From Pardosa pseudoannulata (taxonomy: Eukaryota; Arthropoda; Arachnida; Araneae; Lycosidae), in the NCBI GenBank assembly GCA_032207245.1, contig CM063504.1, positions 85,358,124 to 85,422,123 on the forward strand: 64,000 bases of DNA, written 5' to 3'. The position numbers were made by a program, and so were the translations under genes. Below, one piece after another: positions 47,631 through 58,656 of the stretch. The stretch's first letter is position 1. Each line of letters begins with the position of its first letter. Under the pieces are notes generated by a model that did not search any database, was not told the origin of the DNA, and saw only the letters and a program-made list of their open reading frames with translations.

Positions 47631-47998
47631 TAAAAAAAATCATTTTTAAAATCTCAGCTTGGACAGAAAAAGGTTAGTATACGAGTTTTACTTTGAGCGA
47701 CTGTATGCAGGATGCCAAAATATATAGTGGAATAAAGATAAGCTCCCATTCTGGCACTGTATACTACTAAATAATTCAATGCTTTACCCCAGCATAGTAG
47801 GCCTTAAAACCCTAATACGGAGATTTCAGCATTTACTTCTGTATCAATTAGTCTTTTTTCCTCCATATTGATCGCTTTGGTCAGTCCTGTACTTCAGAAG
47901 AAACCGGCATACATTACTTTTTCGATTGCTCGTTGTCTTTTCACCATTGTTGGTTTTGGTCATCTGCAAAAATGGATTCTTTACTTTTTTGACGTGTA

Positions 47999-48174
47999 GA
48001 TTTTGGTTTTGGAGTGCTACGGTCTACTTTTTGCAACACGAGGGCTAATGAGACCGGGACCTACTGCTTAAAGCCGATTCCGAACGGCTACGAACATCCA
48101 TGCCATAGTGGGATACGAACCCACGAACTCCGGTTCCGAAGGCCAGCACCCTAACCAATCGGCCATCGTTCGCA
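47999..48174 (-). mobile_element. SINE S1, well-preserved copy with TSD
   Basis: Complete minus-strand copy: tail GGTTTTGGAGTGCTACGG at the left, B-box complement GGATACGAACCCACGAAC, head complement CGGCCATCGTTCG at the right. Target duplication TTTTGACGTGTA lies at 47987-47998 and 48175-48186, perfect over 12 bp. The tail is a single TTTGG-type unit, shorter than in other copies. The 70-aa minus frame across it is an artefact. Confidence 0.9.
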
Positions 48175-48189
48175 TTTTGACGTGTAAAA

Positions 48190-49100
48190 CGTAAAGAAAA
48201 AAAGAAAAAACTAATTTTTTTTCTTTCAAAATTTATTTTACTGCAGCCTAATTGCACTTGTTACCACAAATTATCGTCAGCGGTAATAATATTTTTAACG
48301 CCTGTCTATCCAGATCGATGGCTTTGACCAGACAGTAATTTTGAAGAAAACGGCATACATTACTTTTTTCCGTTGATTGTAGTATTTTCTCCATTGTTTA
48401 GATTTATTTTCAATAACCTATACTTTATTTTCTTCACGTGATGGAACGTAAAAAAAAGGGTTTGCACAATTTTTGAGAGACAATTTTGTCCTCTACGAAA
48501 TTCTGTGAATCATCTTAATACAGTAGCACGATATAGAACTTATTAAGTACTAATTGCACTTTTTAAAAACATAGGAATTACCGGCACGATCATGTTCTTG
48601 CGTCAGTTCAATTTTCCTTTCTTTCAAAATTTATTCTATGACAGCTAAATTACAATTGTTGCCACAAATTATTGTCTGCGGCCATAAAAGCGTCGTTCAA
48701 ATTTACATATATAACGAATATTTGCCTGCCAACTGCCACTATCTCAAAAGTTTCAGCTTAATCTAGGTATAGCTGATGGGAATTAATAACTATTTTAGAA
48801 TAAACTTCAAATATTTTAGATTTTAGATCACATAAATAAGATTTACAGACTAAAATAACAGCTTCACTAAAGTAAAAACCGCATTTATTTTATCATTTAC
48901 CAACTAGAAGCAAGAATCAAACTCAATGACTCAATTTACGAGTTCATTATATGATCATTTCTTATTTTAATGTAGCAATGCTATTACGAGCTGCTTTACA
49001 TTTTAAAAATAAATGCAATAAATTTTAAGATTAGTTCAGAATAAATTCAGAGTTGAAAAATCCGATTGATGTTTATTTCAAGAAGAAAAGAAAGAAAATA
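48190..49100. other. AT-rich sequence with an internal diverged duplication
   Basis: The pattern CGGCATACATTACTTTTT, 'cattgtt' and CTTTCAAAATTTATT...CAGC(C/T)AAATT occurs at 47905-48250 and again, diverged, at 48350-48680, suggesting an old duplication of about 400 bp that predates the SINE insertion. No gene. Confidence 0.4.
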
Positions 49101-49117
49101 CGTCCACGAATTTTTCA

Positions 49118-49190
49118 GCTGCCACAAAACTGAAGGTGGGTATCGAATTCACAACCTTGATTTATCAGACCACCGCTCTGACTATTGATA
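49118..49190 (-). mobile_element. tRNA-like SINE head, second type
   Basis: Minus strand: AATAGTCAGAGCGGTGGTC (A-box-like) followed by GGTTGTGAATTCGATACCCA (B-box-like). Box order and spacing fit a tRNA-derived promoter, but there is no clean cloverleaf. Confidence 0.4.
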
Positions 49191-49690
49191 TATGCCGAAA
49201 TGTGTTTGCGGCGCTGCAGCTGATTATCTTGACTTATTCGAAAGGTTATCTATTTTAATATTAAATCTCAGGATTGCAAAGAAAGACTCTTCTTCACAGA
49301 AAAAAAGGTAGTATTTTTCTGTAAAAGAAAGAAGTTCTTTGATTTTAAAAAATATCCACCAAGTAGCCATTTCATATCCAGTTTTCGGCCTGGATAATTA
49401 AGGTTGCACAGTGGCATAGCAAAGTTTGGTTATACCTGAAGCAAAGTTTACATATGTCACCTCATGTCTCATGTACACTAAAATATAAAATGAAATTTAT
49501 TGAGAAATTAGATTTTTTATTCGATTAATTAAAGATGGAAAAAAATGTTAGTTTTTTATTAAACAATGTTTAAGGAATTAAAAAAAATTAAAATAATCCT
49601 TTATTAATAAGCTAATTTAATGTACATTGTAAAAAATCAATCATAGTAATATAGTTCCTATTGTACAACTTTATTGCTATTATAATACAA

Positions 49691-49760
49691 CTAGCTTCGT
49701 CGAAGCCAGACTTTGGTCTGGATATATGAGAATCCCAAATAAAACTTATATTTATTTCAA
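49691..49760 (-). mobile_element. Helitron-type 3' terminus (5' extent unknown)
   Basis: Read on the minus strand, the sequence ends CCAGACCAAAGTCTGG (hairpin, 6-bp stem), GCTTCGACGAAGC (hairpin), then CTAG followed by T. A GC-rich hairpin shortly before CTRR and a host T is the diagnostic Helitron 3' end. The 5' end was not located, so the upstream limit is arbitrary. Confidence 0.45.
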
Positions 49761-49834
49761 AATTGATAATTGAATTTAAGTTAAATAAACAATTTAGAAA
49801 ATGAAACAACTTAATTTTACCAAACGAGTAACAT

Positions 49835-49839
49835 ATTTT

Positions 49840-49866
<27 letters not shown>
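49835..49866. repeat. (TTTA)n microsatellite
   Basis: Eight or so TTTA units, directly before a SINE S1 fragment. Confidence 0.9.
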
Positions 49867-49870
<4 letters not shown>

Positions 49871-49965
49871 ATACGGCGCTGGTCTTCGGAGTTCTCAGGT
49901 TCGAACCCTGCTACTGGCATGGATGTTCGTAGCTGTTCGTAGTTGGTTTTGATTTCGGAACAGAA
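49871..49965 (+). mobile_element. SINE S1 fragment, diverged
   Basis: GCGCTGGTCTTCGGAG, CAGGTTCGAACCCTGC and GGCATGGATGTTCGTAGC match the S1 head and early body on the plus strand. The 3' half is lost. Confidence 0.65.
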
Positions 49966-50349
49966 ATTGAAAAATTCGTATATCAACTCCTATTTTTATA
50001 GGGGGGTATATGTTACAAAAGGAATAATATTTTCTTATTCCTCTTCATTAAATTAGATAAGAATGTTTTGTGACTCATCGCGGATAAAATATTGACTAGA
50101 TTTAGTTTTACTCTAGCTTTAAGTTGAAAGCAGCGCAATAAGCAACAAACAAGTGGATCGTACATCAAATCGGTAACAGCTAATGATTACCGTTACATAC
50201 AATGCGTATAAAAGAGATGCAATGATTATAAAATACAGATGAAACAGTATTTATATAGAGTTAAATTTTAAAGTTTTATTTTCTTTCTGAAATAACTGTC
50301 TTTATTATACCGGGAGCAGTACAAAATATTCTGTACATAACGCGATCTT

Positions 50350-50605
50350 TGAGTTTATACCCTAAATTTAAAGTGCATGTTATACACGAGGGAATACGGC
50401 CTACCAAATAAATAAGGAGACAAAATTAAATAACTAAAGTAAATCTAATCAGTAGAATTCTAATCATGATCTAACCAAGAAATATTTCGAGTACACTATC
50501 AGATGAATTAAGTTTCTTAAAATGTTTTAATTATTTCACCATGTCACTGAAAGAAAAAGATAGATAGTTGAGCTAAGCTGCTCGATTAGCTGTTTTAAAA
50601 AAATG
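50350..50605. repeat. Dispersed repeat R1, copy 2
   Basis: Matches 11660-11940 from TTTGAGTTTATACC through ACACGAGGGAATACGGCC, GAATTCTAATCATGAT and CTCGATTAGCTGTTTT. It lacks the short SINE-head piece found in copy 1. Confidence 0.7.
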
Positions 50606-50620
50606 AATTCCAAACTAGAA

Positions 50621-50748
50621 GCGAATCCCACTATGGCATGGATGTTCGTAGCCGTTCGGAATCGCTTTAAGCAGTAGATCCCGGTCTCATTAGCCCTCGT
50701 GTGCAAAACAGTAGACCGTAGCGCTCCAAACCAAACCAAACCAAACCA
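50621..50748 (+). mobile_element. SINE S1, 5'-truncated inside the B-box
   Basis: Starts at GCGAATCCCACTATGGC, so the whole A-box half of the tRNA head is missing. Body and a long tail of CCAAA repeats (four to five) are intact. Flanks AACTAGAAG and AAATAGAAGG form an imperfect target duplication. 5' truncation at a clean boundary is typical of target-primed reverse transcription. Confidence 0.85.
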
Positions 50749-50754
50749 AAATAG

Positions 50755-51225
50755 AAGGCAAAAAAGGAGTTAAAAAAACATTATAATTCATCTACGGCCG
50801 TGATCTGCTTAAACTTTTTCAGGTTCAACCTGAATAATCGTGAAAAATCTCATTTAGATTAATCCAACCCAACCTACCTATAAATGCCCACATACAATTT
50901 TATATAGAGAGATAGATGAGAATGGTTTACGAAATCTATGTTTAAACCATTAATGCCTAGCATCCTTTTTCAGAGACGAGTTAAAAAGTATTTTGTAGAA
51001 TTTTTCTGTTTTCTCCCAACGATTTTTCCTTTTAATCTAAGGTGGATCCCAATTCTATGAGCCATCTCTGAACATTTCGAGGATTTTCAATAATGTAAAA
51101 TTTTGTCATTTGGAACCACATTTTATGATTTTTCGAACGTCGCACATTGATTTATTTTTCCGGCATGGACATTGACTGAAATTACGACAAATAACTATTA
51201 TTAAACTTTACTTTAACCACTAAAA
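50755..51225. other. No feature recognised
   Basis: AT-rich sequence without open frame or repeat structure. Confidence 0.4.
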
Positions 51226-51228
51226 ACT

Positions 51229-51361
51229 GAAAACGCCAATGCGGATGAGAAATTCAAATAGTTTTGGGTGGGGGGTCTCATCCAAAAGTTTGAGCTAACT
51301 TTTGGGTGAGACCCCCTGCCACTCAAAACTATTTGAATTTCTCCTCCGCATTGGCGTTTTT
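51229..51361. mobile_element. Foldback (long inverted-repeat) MITE
   Basis: Left arm 51229-51290 (AAAACGCCAATGCGG...CCAAAAGTT) and right arm 51297-51361 (AACTTTTGG...CCGCATTGGCGTTTTT) are almost fully complementary, with a 6-nt loop TGAGCT. Mismatches noticed: GGATGAG versus GGAGGAG, a 2-3-nt bulge near the G-run, and one C/T difference. A transcript would form a roughly 60-bp hairpin. No second copy is in the window. Confidence 0.8.
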
Positions 51362-51456
51362 AACCTTGTTTAATTTAAAATTTTTCATATCAATATTTAC
51401 GTCGTTTTTTACTTGTGTTCTTTATTTTAAATATTTGACTAATAGTTACTTCTTTT

Positions 51457-51599
<143 letters not shown>

Positions 51600-51602
<3 letters not shown>

Positions 51603-52032
51603 AATGAGACGGACTTCTCGATGGGGGGTTGCAGTCATGACCATAAAAATGATACCGTTTCAGGCTAAAGACCTTTATTAAGACAACGTTGAAGGACGGG
51701 TTCCCACTTCATCATAGGGACAGAACAAACTGAAGGGTCAGCTAGCATGAAGTTCTATGTACAAGACAAGTAACACCTGGGTCAACATCTGTGGGAAAAT
51801 ATCTCTAGAAAAATCTGTCTCCGCTAGCGTGTATCTTCTTTTTATTTGGAAATTTCCTAAATTGTCCGCTAGGGCCATGTAGGTTTATAATTGGACAGGC
51901 CCCTTCTCTGAGGGCGTAACCTGTAGCCCCAGTGGTCAATTTAGGTTAGGAGTTAAAAAGGGGAATGGAAAATGAAGCGGGAATTTTTACCCTTGATTTA
52001 AGTTTTGAAAACCCCTGAGAATTTTCCTTACA
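51600..52032 (-). mobile_element. LTR-like unit, family A
   Basis: Plus-strand start TGTAATGAGACGGAC, end TTTTCCTTACA. Shares GGTTGCAGTCATG, CTTCATCATAGGGACAG, ACAAACTGAAGGGTCAG, GGAAATTTCCTAAATTGTCC, TGAGGGCGTAACC and GGTCAATTTAGGTTAGG with the other copies. About 70 bp near the right end present in the 53469 copy (GGGCCGTCTTTGGGG to CTAGTTTACTTT) is deleted. Microsatellite lies on both sides. Confidence 0.6.
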
Positions 52033-52107
52033 TATATATGTATACATATTTTGGTTAACACTTAAATCATTGTTTGGCACAGCATATCTTGGCTTGGATC
52101 TTGAGTC

Positions 52108-52133
52108 AAGAAACCCAACCAACCAACCAACCA
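52108..52133. repeat. (CCAA)n short array
   Basis: Four to five CCAA units. Confidence 0.8.
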
Positions 52134-52134
52134 A

Positions 52135-52810
52135 ACTTTACTTTATGGTATTGTATTTACAGGCGATTTCAAATTAATCTCTTATAAAGTACTTTTTCTT
52201 GTTTTGTCAATGGCATATTAGGATGTTGAAAATAGCAGCTGATCACTAAAGACGATAAGCTGTAATAATCACACTTGCTATAACTTCATATTTATTTTAC
52301 CACCAAGCGTCCGAAATAGTTTAGATTTAACTTATTCTTTCATATCTTTGACGTAAAAATGATTTGGGCCTAAATTGTTTATACATAAAAAATGCTGCCA
52401 CTTCTGAATTAAGTTTGAGATCTGTACAACACATTTGCTTAATCAAAAAGAAAGCTATAAGTAACATTAAATACCAAAAGAGAAAAAGTAGTTTCACCTT
52501 CAATATCCACAGGAAGAAATTCGAGATAAAAAAGTTTGTTATTCGCTTTTTCACGAGTAGAAGACGAACTTATGACCCCTGCTTACGGCGTCAGTTTTTT
52601 TTACGAGTTCTGGTGACACACATTAATAACAGGATCTGCTAAGTGACTTATTTGAGAGAAAATTAAGTCTTAAGATTTATTTGACAGTAAATCTTAAGAA
52701 TGGGAGATTTACATCTAAGCAAGAAAAAGAAAAAAATAGCAGGTATTTAAAATGAAGATTATTTAATGAGATACACATTATTCCAAGTGATTTTTTTTAC
52801 TGTTTCTGCA
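52135..52810. other. AT-rich sequence with a perfect 12-bp hairpin
   Basis: TCTTAAGATTTA at 52668-52679 pairs with TAAATCTTAAGA at 52688-52699 across an 8-nt loop. The plus frame 52364-52642 (92 aa) is basic and AT-driven with no motif; its minus-strand partner overlaps it. No gene called. Confidence 0.4.
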
Positions 52811-52816
52811 AGTTTA

Positions 52817-53182
52817 CAGTCAGTCAAAGTAAAATTCATTCACTAAGTTTTTTTTTATTACATTGGGCATTTACATTGGAGTGTTTACTTAAACATCAAA
52901 CAAAAACAAAACTAATAATAAATATTTTGACGGGAGAACTTAAGCTTTACACAATGTTTAAACAACGTAACACTTATTCAGATAAATATGGGAAAAAAAG
53001 AATGAAAAAAAGAACTCTTAAATTTTACCAAATTTTCGATCTTAGAATACTTAAAAGTATGATTTTTTTTCTATTTAGTACATTGAGAGCTATCCTGTGT
53101 GTCTCCTAAAGGAATTTTTTTACCTTTTTAAATCTCAAATTGAAAAAGAAAAGCATAGTGTACCAGGTTTACTTTAACTGAC
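52817..53182. mobile_element. Tc1/mariner-type MITE
   Basis: Left end CAGTCAGTCAAAGTAAA after TA (52815-52816). Right end reads GTCAGTTAAAGTAAAC on the other strand before TA (53183-53184). The core matches the 46796 element ends. At 366 bp it has no transposase; the internal 77-aa frame is AT-driven. Confidence 0.5.
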
Positions 53183-53468
53183 TATGGAGTTACTACCCGC
53201 CAATACAAAATGAATGTAGTTTTTGAACTTGATAGACTCTAGAATATTAAATCAGATCTCCAACTATTTTAATTTGTAATTAAATTAAGAATTGAGAAAG
53301 AGAGATAAGGGTTGAGTTAAGTAATTATATAAAAAAATCAGTGATTAGTGTGGTATCACGGGTAACGAGTGGGTTTACAAAGCGATCCTTTATACAAACG
53401 TATCTCTAAACGATGGACGAATGGCCGCCGTTTGGCAATAAGTATCCACACACACATAAATGTATATA

Positions 53469-54000
53469 TGTAGTATGACGGACTTCACGACAGGTAGTCG
53501 AAGTCATGACCAGACGAAGACACAGTTTTAATCAAAAACTTAAAAACTTTTATTAGCAGAACATTGGATGGACGGGTTCCCATTTCATTATAGGGACAGA
53601 ACAAACTGAGGGGTCAACTAACACGAAGTTTAAGTAAAAGGCTAAGTAACATCGGGATTAACATCTGTGTGAAAACCTCAGTCAAAATCTCTGGGAAAAT
53701 CGCAGGGAATATCTGCCTCCGATAGCGTGCATCACTTTTTTGTTCTAGAATTTCCTATATTGGCTGAAATGGCACTATAAAGTTTTAATTGGTTAAATCC
53801 CTTCCCTGAGGGCTTGGGCGATATCCCTAGTGGTCAATTTAGATTAGAGGTTAAAAGGGGTAAGTAAAAGGAAGCGAAAATTTTGGCCCTTGACTTAAGA
53901 TTTATAAACCCTTGGGAATTTTCTTGAACCTTAATGAGGGCCGTCTTTGGGGTTTTATACAAAATACCTACATTAGTTTCCCGATCTAGTTTACTTTTCC

Positions 54001-54005
<5 letters not shown>
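53469..54005 (-). mobile_element. LTR-like unit, family A, longest copy
   Basis: Plus-strand start TGTAGTATGACGGACTTC, end CTTTTCCTTACA at the start of a (CA)n run. It retains the right-hand block GGGCCGTCTTTGGGGTTTTATACAAAATACC, whose complement holds the TATAAAA-type motif, and GATCTAGTTTACTTTTCC. It matches 23577-23997 in reverse orientation over its whole length. The minus frame at 53834-54040 is a chance reading. Confidence 0.6.
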
Positions 54006-54047
<42 letters not shown>

Positions 54048-54069
54048 ATAATATATATATATGTGTGTG
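54005..54069. repeat. (CA)n(TA)n(TG)n microsatellite
   Basis: CA run, short TA run, TG run between two LTR-like units. Confidence 0.95.
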
Positions 54070-54472
<403 letters not shown>

Positions 54473-54474
54473 TG

Positions 54475-54838
54475 TATGTATTTCAGCATAATCATAATTT
54501 TATGTTAAAATAATACTTAAATTACAACCTTTGTAGAAACTCTTTTGTTCCTTTTGGAAAATTGGCGACTTCGCTTACACTAAAATTAATTCCTTCTTAC
54601 TTTAGCACTTCTTGTATAACTTAGTTATGCTTCTTTTCCATGATTGGCTGACTCACACACCTATATATTGTCATTACCGTTTATCTCCCCAAAATCCTGG
54701 ATATATACTGTCCTAATAAACCACATTTTTATTCCTAAATTTTTGCTCATTCATTTCGGTCACCGGACCGCTAACGACAGCACCCAAGTCAATGTGAATC
54801 CCTTTTTTTTTACCTTTGTGATAGGTTAAAGTGCCCAT
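54475..54838. other. AT-rich sequence between microsatellites
   Basis: No feature recognised; the 61-aa frame at 54644-54829 has no motif. Confidence 0.35.
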
Positions 54839-54843
54839 TACAC

Positions 54844-54889
<46 letters not shown>
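54839..54889. repeat. (CA)n(TA)n microsatellite
   Basis: CA run followed by TA run ending at an LTR-like family B unit. Confidence 0.95.
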
Positions 54890-54892
<3 letters not shown>

Positions 54893-55365
54893 ATATATCA
54901 AAATTATTTAACTTTAATATTTTTTCAAAAGCCTCCTCTCTCCAATTTTAATTCATTTAAAAATGTTTACCAGCCTCTAAATGGGGTAATCAACGGAGTA
55001 TTTTCCACTTAACATTCCTTTCTGTCCTAAAACTGTAAACTTTCTGTCTATGCAGCAGTTTCCCAGGTGTTGGCGGAACATGTTTTCGCGTTTTGCTGAT
55101 ATTGCATTTAATTCACTTATTAAGTGTTTTTGTTGTGGAAAAATTCTTGTTGTCAGCGCTCTTGGGTGTACTTGTGTCAGAGCAGAGTGAACTCTGTGGC
55201 TTTTGATTGTATATTGTCCATAAGGATAGATGTGTGGTGTTGCCGCTCTGAAATAAAGTTTAAAATTAGACTTCTGAGTTCTCTTAAATATGAAGCCCGA
55301 CTGCATTCTCATTACTTATAGCTGTTGAGCTTTCTCCTTGTGAAGGAGTGTTATAAAAAATGGAT

Positions 55366-55369
<4 letters not shown>
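54889..55369 (+). mobile_element. LTR-like unit, family B, copy 2
   Basis: Starts TGTAATATATCAAAATTA and ends AATGGATTACA, giving perfect TGTAAT/ATTACA inverted termini, and is set inside (TA)n on both sides (TATA...TATA). CTCTGAAATAAAGTTTAAAA near 55241 holds an AATAAA signal. Homologous to 23003-23524. A solo LTR inserted into a TA microsatellite is the best reading. The overlapping 65- and 111-aa frames are chance readings. Confidence 0.65.

Positions 55370-55439
<70 letters not shown>
55370..55439. repeat. (TA)n microsatellite
   Basis: TA run directly abutting the 5' end of a Helitron. Confidence 0.95.
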
Positions 55440-55441
<2 letters not shown>

Positions 55442-56887
55442 CCTTATATAATAATAGCCTAAGTTATCTGCCGTCTGTCCGCGATTTTATGAAGCGGTTG
55501 GACCTGGAATGGATAGAGGCATCCATTGGATTCTTGATGAGTTAGGGTTAGCGAAATTCAAAGCGAGTCAAGTTTATCTTCTCCTAAACTACCCATCCGA
55601 TTCTAAAATAAATTGGTATAAATAGGCTTCCTATCACAGCGAAAAATACTGTCGTCTTCAAAACGTTCGAATTCAACCCCTTCCCCTGTTTTCGAGAGTT
55701 TAATATCATTATTTCGAGCCCTATTTTCCCCGGTTAAGATCAGGCGATTCAATTTATCCATTTATCACATAAGTAGATGAAAATAACCTTTTTTTCTAGC
55801 ATTATGACGTCATTCCTTTACCCATCTCATTGAATCATTTCTTATTTTAAATTATTTAAATATCGTCTGCATTATTTTCATAAGTTTTATCGCTGAACTT
55901 AGATATTACGTCAATAATTTTCTTTTATATTTGGATTAAATAATAGATTAGGTACACAGGTGATAATTTTAAATTGGATCATCGATTATTTTTTTAATTT
56001 AACTCCTCTTCTTAGCCCACTCTCCTGTTTCTAATCATGGATCTTGTTGGTGCTTCAACCACATTTGGCGAAATTGGCGTGCTTGCAGCTTGCGTGTGTG
56101 GCGTGCTTGCAGCGTGGCGTTTGAAATCTGGCGAGGGGATCGTAACGCAACAAATTGATACATAAACAAAAACAACATTTTGTGGAAAAATTTTACAAAA
56201 ATTGAATATTTAAAATCTAATTGAATTAACAAAGAAAACACAAAGGAAACACATAACATTCATACTAAATAGACTGAAACATTCACTTAATCACAAATTA
56301 AATTAACTGAGTGTGATTTTCATCACAAATTTGTGATTTAGTGTAAATTGTAAAATTAATTTAAACAAAAAAAAAAGAAAACTGTATTTTGAGTGGAGGT
56401 TGAAGAGGAGTTGTAAAATTGAAAATTTTTTTTCAAATCTCTTATTTTTGTTGCAATGAAAATTTTGTCACCGGTATTAACAACCAATTCTTTTCGTAAA
56501 AGTCTAGGAGCCTATTTCATGGATTCATAAATATCTAGCTTTTAAGTTATATAGCTTTAAAAATTAAGAAGTTTGTTCGTTTGTGTGTTTGTTTTTTTAT
56601 ACATAACTACAAAGTTTGAAATCGATTCTCTAAATTTTGAACATTCTTCATATATACCGCGAAATAATCACTGTCAATATTAAAACCTCTGCAGTCCCTA
56701 ATATGACAAGATAAATTAAAGTTGGCAAACTAACATTCGGTCAGTAAAGATAATCAAATTATTGAGCGTGTACCAAATAATTCTCAGCCAAAATCAAACC
56801 ATTTTATTACCTGCCTCACAGGGTACTTTACAATTCTGGAAAATTAAAAATTTTACTGATCCCGACATAGGACGGGCTATATGCTAG
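55440..56887 (+). mobile_element. Non-autonomous Helitron, long copy
   Basis: Begins TCCCTTATATAATAATAGCC. The 5' 540 bp (GAAGCGGTTGGACCTGGAAT, GGATAGAGGCATCCATTGGA, TTTAAATATCGTCTGCATTA) match the short copy at 62336-62962 in reverse orientation. The first 3' terminus is a CCCG-loop-CGGG hairpin, then CTATATG and CTAG (56884-56887) before T. Between lies about 700 bp absent from the short copy, including a direct repeat GCGTGCTTGCAGC (about 56078 and 56101). There is no Rep/helicase gene. The 3' terminus is then repeated downstream as a tandem array. Confidence 0.7.
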
Positions 56888-58573
56888 TATATATATATTA
56901 AAATGTAATACTGAATTGCCCTGATAAGTAACAGCACTGGACCATACGTGGTCAATCTACACTCCGGTAGTGAAATTTTGCGGCCCGCAATGAAACTCAT
57001 AAACCTCTGCAGTCCCTAATATGACAAGATAAATTAAAGTTGGCAAACTAACATTCGGTCAGTAAAGATAATCAAATTATTGAGCGTGTACCAAATAATT
57101 CTCAGCCAAAATCAAACCATTTTATTACCTACCTCACATGGTACTTTACAATTCTGGAAAATTAAAAATTTTACTGATCCCGACATAGGACGGGCTATAT
57201 GCTAGTATATATATATATTAAAATGTAATACTGAATTGCCCTGATAAGTAACAGCACTGGACCATACGTGGTCAATCTACACTCCGGTAGTGAAATTTTG
57301 CGGCCCGCAATGAAACTCATAAACCTCTGCAGTCCCTAATATGACAAGATAAATTAAAGTTGGCAAACTAACATTCGGTCAGTAAAGATAATCAAATTAT
57401 TGAGCGTGTACCAAATAATTCTCAGCCAAAATCAAACCATTTTATTACCTGCCTCACAGGGTACTTTACAATTCTGGAAAATTAAAAATTTTACTGATCC
57501 CGACATAGGACGGGCTATATGCTAGTATATATATATTAAAATGTAATACTGAATTGCCCTGATAAGTAACAGCACTGGACCATACGTGGTCAATCTACAC
57601 TCCGGTAGTGAAATTTTGCGGCCCGCAATGAAACTCATAAACCTCTGCAGTCCCTAATATGACAAGATAAATTAAAGTTGGCAAACTAACATTCGGTCAG
57701 TAAAGATAATCAAATTATTGAGCGTGTACCAAATAATTCTCAGCCAAAATCAAACCATTTTATTACCTGCCTCACATGTACTTAACAATTCTGGAAAATT
57801 AAAAATTTTACTGATCCCGACATAGGACGGGCTATATGCTAGTATATATATATTAAAATGTAATACTGAATTGCCCTGATAAGTAACAGCACTGGACCAT
57901 ACGTGGTCAATCTACACTCCGGTAGTGAAATTTTGCGGCCCGCAATGAAACTCATAAATTGCAGTCCCTAATATGACAAGATAAATTAAAATTGACAACT
58001 AACATGCGGTCAGTAAAGACGAACAAATTATTGAGCGTGTACCAAATAATTCTCAGCCAAGAAATTAACTATTTTATTTACCTGCCTTATAAAATACTTT
58101 ATAATTCTAGAAAATTAAAAATTTTACTGATATAGGATATATGTAGTATATATATATTAAAATGTAATACTGAATTGCCCTGATAAGTAATATGGACCAT
58201 AATGGTCAATCTACACTCCGGTAGTGAAATTTTGCGGCCCGCAATGAAACTCATAAACCTCTGCAGTCCCTAATATGACAAGATAAATTAAAGTTGGCAA
58301 ATAACATTCGTCAGTAAAGATAATCAAATTATTGAGCGTGTATCAAATAATTCTCAGCCAAAATCAAACCATTTTATTACCTGCCTCACAGGGTACTTTA
58401 CAATTCTGGAAAATTAAAAATTTTACTGATCCCGACATAGGACGGGCTATATGCTAGTATATATATATTAAAATGTAATACTGAATTGCCCTGATAAGTA
58501 ACAGCACTGGACCATACGTGGTCAATCTACACTCCGGTAGTGAAATTTTGCGGCCCGCAATGAAACTCATAAA
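56683..58573 (+). repeat. Six-unit ~318-bp tandem array carrying Helitron 3' ends
   Basis: Units start AAACCTCTGCAGTCCC (or equivalent) at 56683, 57001, 57321, 57639, 57956 and 58255; periods are 318, 320, 318, about 317, about 299 and 319 bp. Units 1-4 and 6 are nearly identical. Each includes the Helitron 3' hairpin (CCCGACATAGGACGGG) and CTAG at 56884, 57202, 57522, 57839 and 58454. Unit 5 is diverged, with small deletions that remove the hairpin arms and the C of CTAG. About 110 bp after each CTAG (ending GCGGCCCGCAATGAAACTCA) is shared too. Confidence 0.95.
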
Positions 58574-58656
58574 TACTACATGTATTTATATTATATCGTA
58601 AATATAATGTTATTCGGACGATTCACTAATTATTATTGTTATTGTTATAATTATTT

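Noticed and set aside
48045..48257. 70-residue arginine/serine-rich minus-strand protein
   Set aside because: The frame lies across a SINE and similar frames appear wherever the SINE does.
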